Source: Coxiellaceae bacterium UBA6002 (GTDB lineage: Bacteria; Pseudomonadota; Gammaproteobacteria; UBA6002). From it: 18,732 nucleotides of DNA. Shown here piece after piece: positions 15,375 to 18,732 of this stretch; the stretch's first letter is position 1; every line of letters starts with the position of its first letter. The stretch is from NCBI GenBank assembly GCA_002429595.1, contig DJAM01000062.1:1-18732 (forward strand), in the 5' to 3' direction. The notes under the pieces are model-generated. The model was not told the origin of the DNA. It ran no database searches and worked only from the letters and a program-made list of their open reading frames with translations. Made by a program: the position numbers and the translations under genes.

Positions 15375-15379
15375 TTGTG

Positions 15380-16108
15380 ATGCCATTTGAAGTGAATGAA
15401 GCTCCGGATATGATTCTTAAAGCAATACATAGCGCCAGAGTTAGACGCGGTTGCGGCACTTTCTGGTCAATCGTATGTTGTATTCCAACATTCGGTATGT
15501 CTACCAATTGTTGCGGAAGTTGTAATAAAGATTGCTGTGAGCCAGCTTGCTGTTATCCCGGTGAGCTTGATGAACAGACCATTGGATCTTTGCGAACATT
15601 AGAAGAAATTTTGCTACGAGATATCAGAATCGATGATATTAAACAATATCGTAAAGATAATCCAAATAGCACCGTAGAAGCAACTGTGGAGTCTCAGGTA
15701 ATTGAAACAATGCGACTCGTTAAAGATAAATTAGAAAAAGAATTCACCACTCCTAGTGACTATAAAAATGCCATTCAAATTGCACTTCGCAGAATAGAAA
15801 TTCGAGCAAGGTCAGAAGCCTCTGCAGCAGATATTCTGGAAAGAGATTCTCGGGATGGCGAAAGACGCCCCTTACTACGCTATCCTTTGGAAAACCTTAA
15901 CCCAAGAACTGGTGGCTTCACGGGAGCAGATCGTGATCCTAATTTGAGCAAAGTGCTTAATGCTGGAAATGGTGTAAGACAACCAGCATCAAAAGGTGGA
16001 CGACGAGATCACACAACTGCTAGCGCGCCTGCGACTCCTCAAGCAGCAGCTAGTAGCAGCAGTCCTGCCGCTAGCCCACAGCCTTCCCCTACGGCTCCCA
16101 AGTTGTGA
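15380..16108 (+). CDS. Cys-rich protein of unknown function, candidate secreted effector
   Basis: This 242-residue product matches no family I recognise. Residues 25-58 hold ten cysteines (C25, C33, C34, C44, C45, C48, C52, C53, C57, C58), five of them in four CC pairs' vicinity, with no other cysteine in the chain. Residues 65-150 look helical and charged. Residues 155-210 are Arg/Asp/Gly-rich and polar. The last 30 residues are an Ala/Ser/Pro/Thr-rich low-complexity tail ending PSPTAPKL. There is no signal peptide. The cysteine cluster could bind metal, form disulfides or carry lipid modification in a host cell; none of these is shown by sequence. An unstructured C-terminal tail is common in type IV effectors, but no E-block is present. 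It follows the efflux operon by 91 bp and converges with the ankyrin gene. The start at 15380 is chosen from its ribosome site. Confidence 0.75.
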   Translation: MPFEVNEAPDMILKAIHSARVRRGCGTFWSIVCCIPTFGMSTNCCGSCNKDCCEPACCYPGELDEQTIGSLRTLEEILLRDIRIDDIKQYRKDNPNSTVEATVESQVIETMRLVKDKLEKEFTTPSDYKNAIQIALRRIEIRARSEASAADILERDSRDGERRPLLRYPLENLNPRTGGFTGADRDPNLSKVLNAGNGVRQPASKGGRRDHTTASAPATPQAAASSSSPAASPQPSPTAPKL

Positions 16109-16158
16109 CATATACATCTATTCAATAAAGTCTATCTTTAGTCTGGGATAGCCTCTGC

Positions 16159-17964
16159 TTAATGACCAGGAGCAAAAGGTTTCCCAGGCTGTATTTCAGT
16201 TTCAGTTTCACTTTCAACAATTCCGTTAGGTACGGCCTCTCCAGCTGCTCTTTTAATCGCAGTCGCTAGTAGCGGTAAACTTTTTCCAAGTGCCAGTGAT
16301 AATGGCGTATCACCATGCCCATCAGCAAGACTTGCATCAATTTGCTTAATGAGCAGCAAATTGAATGGCAGCTGACCATTTGCATAGTAGGAGACAATAC
16401 TCTGAGTTAGTAATGTCCGGTTATTGGCCAGCCTATCGTTAACTCGACATCCCGTCGGTATCAGCAAAATATCATAAAGCTGGTTGTGCCCTCGAAGCAG
16501 AGCAAGCTGGCAGGCATTGTAGCCTTCCCCATCACTTTTAAAGATATCGCAGCCTCCAGTGATGAGAGCCATACATCCAGCTTTCTTGTTGTTTAGAACA
16601 GCTACATGTAAGGCGGTTCTAGCCATATTATCCGTGGTAGTAACATTTAAATTCACACCTGCTCTTCGCAAGCGATTGATGACTAATGGATGGCCATCAC
16701 TCGCTGCATAGTGGATAGCAGCAAAGCCAGTATCATCTTTTGTATCTACATTAAATAGATTCAATGACAGCACATACTCTAAAGTCTTTAAACAATTCGC
16801 CATCGTCGCCCAAGCGACAACTGGTAATTGCGAAGAATATTTTCTGCTTAGTAGCAAGATTTCTAACATCACAATATTTCGGTCAACACACGCGTATTGC
16901 AAGGCCGTCCATTTCTTAGTGTCATCGGTCATTGTAAGATCAACATCTCTTTCCAGATAATATCGAACAAGACCTAAGCAATTTGCTCGCACAGCAAGAT
17001 GAAAAGTGGAACCTAATTTTGGCCCCCAGATGTGCAATAATGATTTTGCTTTCTCGTCTACTGCAGCAAAGTCTGTGCAGTTATGATACAAGTGCTTAAA
17101 GATTGTTATTGATTCAACCATATTAATTCCGGGCGATAATCCATAACGAAGTTGCTCTATATGAAATAAAAACTTTAATTCAATAAGAAAATTGCGAGTT
17201 CCAACTACCGGTTGAATAACCTTAAGACCAGCTTGCGCAAAGGAAGGCTGTGGCAGATCATCAATGATATATGCATCAACAACATCAATAGCTCGACAAG
17301 TTTCAAGTCTTTCTACCTGCAAAAAACCTTCCTTGTCAAAAAGCTCAGAATTAATTAATTCTTTATAGAGATAAAAATAACAAACTTCTTTGTCGCCTTC
17401 TTTTTTTGTATGAAAATCTTCGTTGCCGCATAATTTATAAAATGGATTTTGTTCTTTGAACCACAATGATACGTAGCGCGCAAGCACCGCACGAGAGTTA
17501 TTACTGACAATTATAGAAACACAATTTCTGCGCTTAGCAAGCTCTGCCAAAATGATTCTAATTTCCTCGGGATAAACTAGATTTTCCCTCATCGCTTGTT
17601 CAGAATGATCAGGATTAAAAAAAACATGGCGTAACGTTAAGGTAAGATCAAAATCGAATCCAATAATTTTTATCAACCGTTCTTTAATTGCCGCTAAAAT
17701 AATTTCTGGATCGCCAGTGAAATTTTTAATACGAAGATTATACAAGCAATCCTCTTGATTGGAGCTTCTTAAAAGAAAGGGCTTTATTTTTTTGGCTGGA
17801 TCACCCTGGAAAAAAACTATATTTCGTCGATAACTAACATGTAATATCTTGTCTGCGTCGCCTTCAACAAAGTAGCCTAATAAGTCACCAGGTTCCTTAA
17901 GAAATTCATGACACTTGCCTGCTACTTCTTCAAATTTAATAGTCCCGAGGTATTTTCCTAACAT
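16159..17964 (-). CDS. HAD-like plus ankyrin-repeat protein, candidate Dot/Icm-type effector
   Basis: This is a 601-residue multidomain protein. Residues 1-80 form an N-terminal module that faintly recalls SH2 folds (GDLLGYF then LHVSYRRN) but lacks the phosphotyrosine-binding Arg. Residues about 98-265 have HAD-superfamily features: motif I D104-x-D106-x-T108, motif II SNN (154-156) and motif IV D235/D236. Hydrolase or phosphatase activity is plausible. Residues about 315-575 carry about seven ankyrin-type repeats, clearest at FAAIHYAASDGHPLVI (414-429), TALHVAVLNNKKAGCMALI (450-468) and DTPLSLAL (552-559), giving a protein-binding surface. The tail has E584, E586, E588 and E590, i.e. positions -18, -16, -14 and -12, which fits the glutamate-rich E-block of Legionella effectors. 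No signal peptide is present. AGGA about 10 nt upstream supports the ATG start. It is a single minus-strand gene converging on the Cys-rich gene. Confidence 0.85.
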   Translation of the reverse strand: MLGKYLGTIKFEEVAGKCHEFLKEPGDLLGYFVEGDADKILHVSYRRNIVFFQGDPAKKIKPFLLRSSNQEDCLYNLRIKNFTGDPEIILAAIKERLIKIIGFDFDLTLTLRHVFFNPDHSEQAMRENLVYPEEIRIILAELAKRRNCVSIIVSNNSRAVLARYVSLWFKEQNPFYKLCGNEDFHTKKEGDKEVCYFYLYKELINSELFDKEGFLQVERLETCRAIDVVDAYIIDDLPQPSFAQAGLKVIQPVVGTRNFLIELKFLFHIEQLRYGLSPGINMVESITIFKHLYHNCTDFAAVDEKAKSLLHIWGPKLGSTFHLAVRANCLGLVRYYLERDVDLTMTDDTKKWTALQYACVDRNIVMLEILLLSRKYSSQLPVVAWATMANCLKTLEYVLSLNLFNVDTKDDTGFAAIHYAASDGHPLVINRLRRAGVNLNVTTTDNMARTALHVAVLNNKKAGCMALITGGCDIFKSDGEGYNACQLALLRGHNQLYDILLIPTGCRVNDRLANNRTLLTQSIVSYYANGQLPFNLLLIKQIDASLADGHGDTPLSLALGKSLPLLATAIKRAAGEAVPNGIVESETETEIQPGKPFAPGH

Positions 17965-18048
17965 TATTATTATTTCCTATGTGTTAAAGCAAACCATTAT
18001 AACGCCTGCAGCTCAACACCCCATAATAATTTTGATTTCGTTTTAGAA

Positions 18049-18083
18049 GAAAAAATCCCTTTCCTGCTTACGAACAGGAAAGG
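18049..18083 (-). terminator. Intrinsic terminator of the four-cysteine secreted protein gene
   Basis: Read on the minus strand, CCTTTCCTG (18083-18075) pairs perfectly with CAGGAAAGG (18066-18058) across an 8-nt loop, followed by GATTTTTTC (T-run at 18055-18050). It lies 13 nt past the stop codon. This is the only textbook intrinsic terminator in the window. Confidence 0.88.
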
Positions 18084-18095
18084 AATTTCTAAAGC

Positions 18096-18527
18096 TTACT
18101 GCGCAGATAAAACGGCTGGATTAGCAATAACAATAGGATTAAAACCTTGTGACAATAATTCTTTATTGATAGTTTCAACTGCAGAAGGATCGCTCAAGCA
18201 AGCACCTAACGTTGGATATTTCTTGACGGTCGTATTAGCTGCAGGCGGGGTCATGGTTCGCCCCTGACAAGCACTAAAAATAATCGCCATAGCTTTTGGC
18301 TTAATATCTTGTTCTGTTTTTCCAATAGCGGTTAACATACAAGTTAATTTAGCTGGCGTTGGAAAAAAACCAATTTTCTTCTGGCAACCTTGCTTTGCAG
18401 CTGCAATTTGCTGCTGGCTCACAACGGGTTGCTGATTAGCTGTCTGCATTGAAGTTGTAGCTGCTGCGAAGATCGTGCTACACGATGCCATAAGTAGCAA
18501 GCTTAGTGTTCTCGTTAATGTTTTCAT
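18096..18527 (-). CDS. Small secreted protein with four mature cysteines, unknown function
   Basis: This 143-residue protein has a Sec signal peptide (about 1-21, cleavage after IFA). MASC at 13-16 looks like a lipobox, but it is followed by a good signal peptidase I site, so a soluble periplasmic or secreted product is preferred. The mature chain has exactly four cysteines, C48, C63, C87 and C110, enough for two disulfides. It starts with a Gln/Thr-rich stretch (23-45) and is otherwise moderately hydrophobic and helical. I recognise no family. GGGAGAG upstream of the ATG is a good ribosome site. A 17-bp palindrome AAAATAT-AGC-ATATTTT lies 29 nt upstream at 18556-18572 and may overlap the promoter. 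An intrinsic terminator follows, so it is a monocistronic gene. Confidence 0.8.
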   Translation of the reverse strand: MKTLTRTLSLLLMASCSTIFAAATTSMQTANQQPVVSQQQIAAAKQGCQKKIGFFPTPAKLTCMLTAIGKTEQDIKPKAMAIIFSACQGRTMTPPAANTTVKKYPTLGACLSDPSAVETINKELLSQGFNPIVIANPAVLSAQ

Positions 18528-18555
18528 TATCTATCTCTCCCTAATTACCACTAGG

Positions 18556-18572
18556 AAAATATAGCATATTTT
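18556..18572. promoter_or_regulatory. AT-rich palindrome upstream of the secreted-protein gene
   Basis: The arms AAAATAT and ATATTTT are perfect around AGC. On the minus strand the right half gives TATATT, a -10-like hexamer at a suitable distance from the ATG at 18527. It could be an operator overlapping the promoter, or chance in AT-rich DNA. Confidence 0.35.
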
Positions 18573-18668
18573 TATTCGCTCTTGCTTTCTTGCATGCTCC
18601 TGCCCTTCCCCTTCTAACTACTTCTTTCTCTTTCTTACTCCCTCTCCCGCGCAGGTTAGCTATTTAAA

Positions 18669-18732
18669 TGTACAGCCGGGATCATAGGTAACACTTTAAA
18701 CCGGGATCATAGGTAACACTTTAAACCGGGAT
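18669..18732. mobile_element. End of an insertion sequence (IS481-like) with 25-bp direct repeats, cut by window edge
   Basis: From TGTACA (18669-18674) the sequence enters a 25-bp unit that starts CCGGGATCATAGGTAACAC and ends TTTAAA. It is present perfectly at 18676-18700 and 18701-18725, with a third copy beginning at 18726. A TGT terminus and subterminal direct repeats, presumed transposase-binding sites, are features I associate with IS481-type elements. The transposase would lie beyond 18732 and is not visible, so the family is a guess while the repeats are certain. Confidence 0.6.

Noticed and set aside
15317..15379. TTG start giving a 263-residue Cys-rich protein
   Set aside because: AGGA touches the TTG without spacing, while GAGG is well placed before the ATG at 15380.
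15250..15507. 85-residue minus-strand frame across the permease end and the Cys-rich gene start
   Set aside because: Overlaps two supported plus-strand genes and has no motif or ribosome site.
16112..16158. Possible bidirectional terminator between convergent genes (CTATC/GATAG)
   Set aside because: Only a 5-bp stem with no U-run on either side.

Overview
The window looks like chromosome from an AT-rich, host-associated gammaproteobacterium of the Legionella/Coxiella kind (order Legionellales or a close relative). This rests on gene content: an ankyrin-repeat protein with a glutamate-rich C-terminal tail of the sort recognised by Dot/Icm type IV secretion, a cysteine-rich protein of no recognised family, a multidomain hybrid histidine kinase with PAS domains, and several divergent envelope transporters. 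No rRNA, tRNA or CRISPR array is visible. The assignment is inference, because no marker gene is present.

Layout. 1-1339: a repeat patch, then a minus-strand sodium:amino-acid symporter whose substrate-site residue resembles SstT (Ser/Thr) rather than glutamate carriers. 1340-1657: non-coding, with a long hairpin repeat and a 20-bp tandem array. 1658-4672: a tight minus-strand operon made of a membrane-anchored lytic transglycosylase, a small lipoprotein carrying a VirB9/TrbG C-terminal-like domain, and an ABC exporter half-transporter with fused TMD and NBD. 4673-5114: non-coding, with two consecutive inverted repeats. 5115-6758: a two-gene unit of a short SRAP-like protein and a Y-family DNA polymerase. 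6860-7216: a half-size DsbB-like membrane protein. 7371-9740: a cytosolic PAS-HisKA-HATPase-REC-HPt hybrid kinase with no adjacent response regulator. 9790-10689 (minus): an EamA/DMT permease.

10887-15288 is a four-gene tripartite efflux operon in MacAB-TolC style: a TolC-like outer-membrane factor, a lipoprotein periplasmic adaptor, a MacB/LolD-type ATPase and a separate MacB-type FtsX permease. Its last three junctions are a 1-nt gap, an 8-nt overlap and a 4-nt overlap. 15380-18527 is an accessory islet holding the Cys-rich protein, the convergent HAD-like/ankyrin protein and a small secreted four-cysteine protein with a clear intrinsic terminator. The window ends in 25-bp direct repeats that look like the end of an insertion sequence running off the edge.

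A dispersed repeat family built on the core ATTCCC-N8-GGGAAT, the same architecture as neisserial dRS3, recurs at about 1-73, 1557-1660, 4884-4962, 9747-9775 (relic) and 10761-10851. Several copies abut the 3' ends of genes. The observations most worth following up are the transglycosylase/VirB9-like/ABC operon, the SRAP-like plus Y-polymerase pair, the two candidate effectors and the dRS3-like repeat family.
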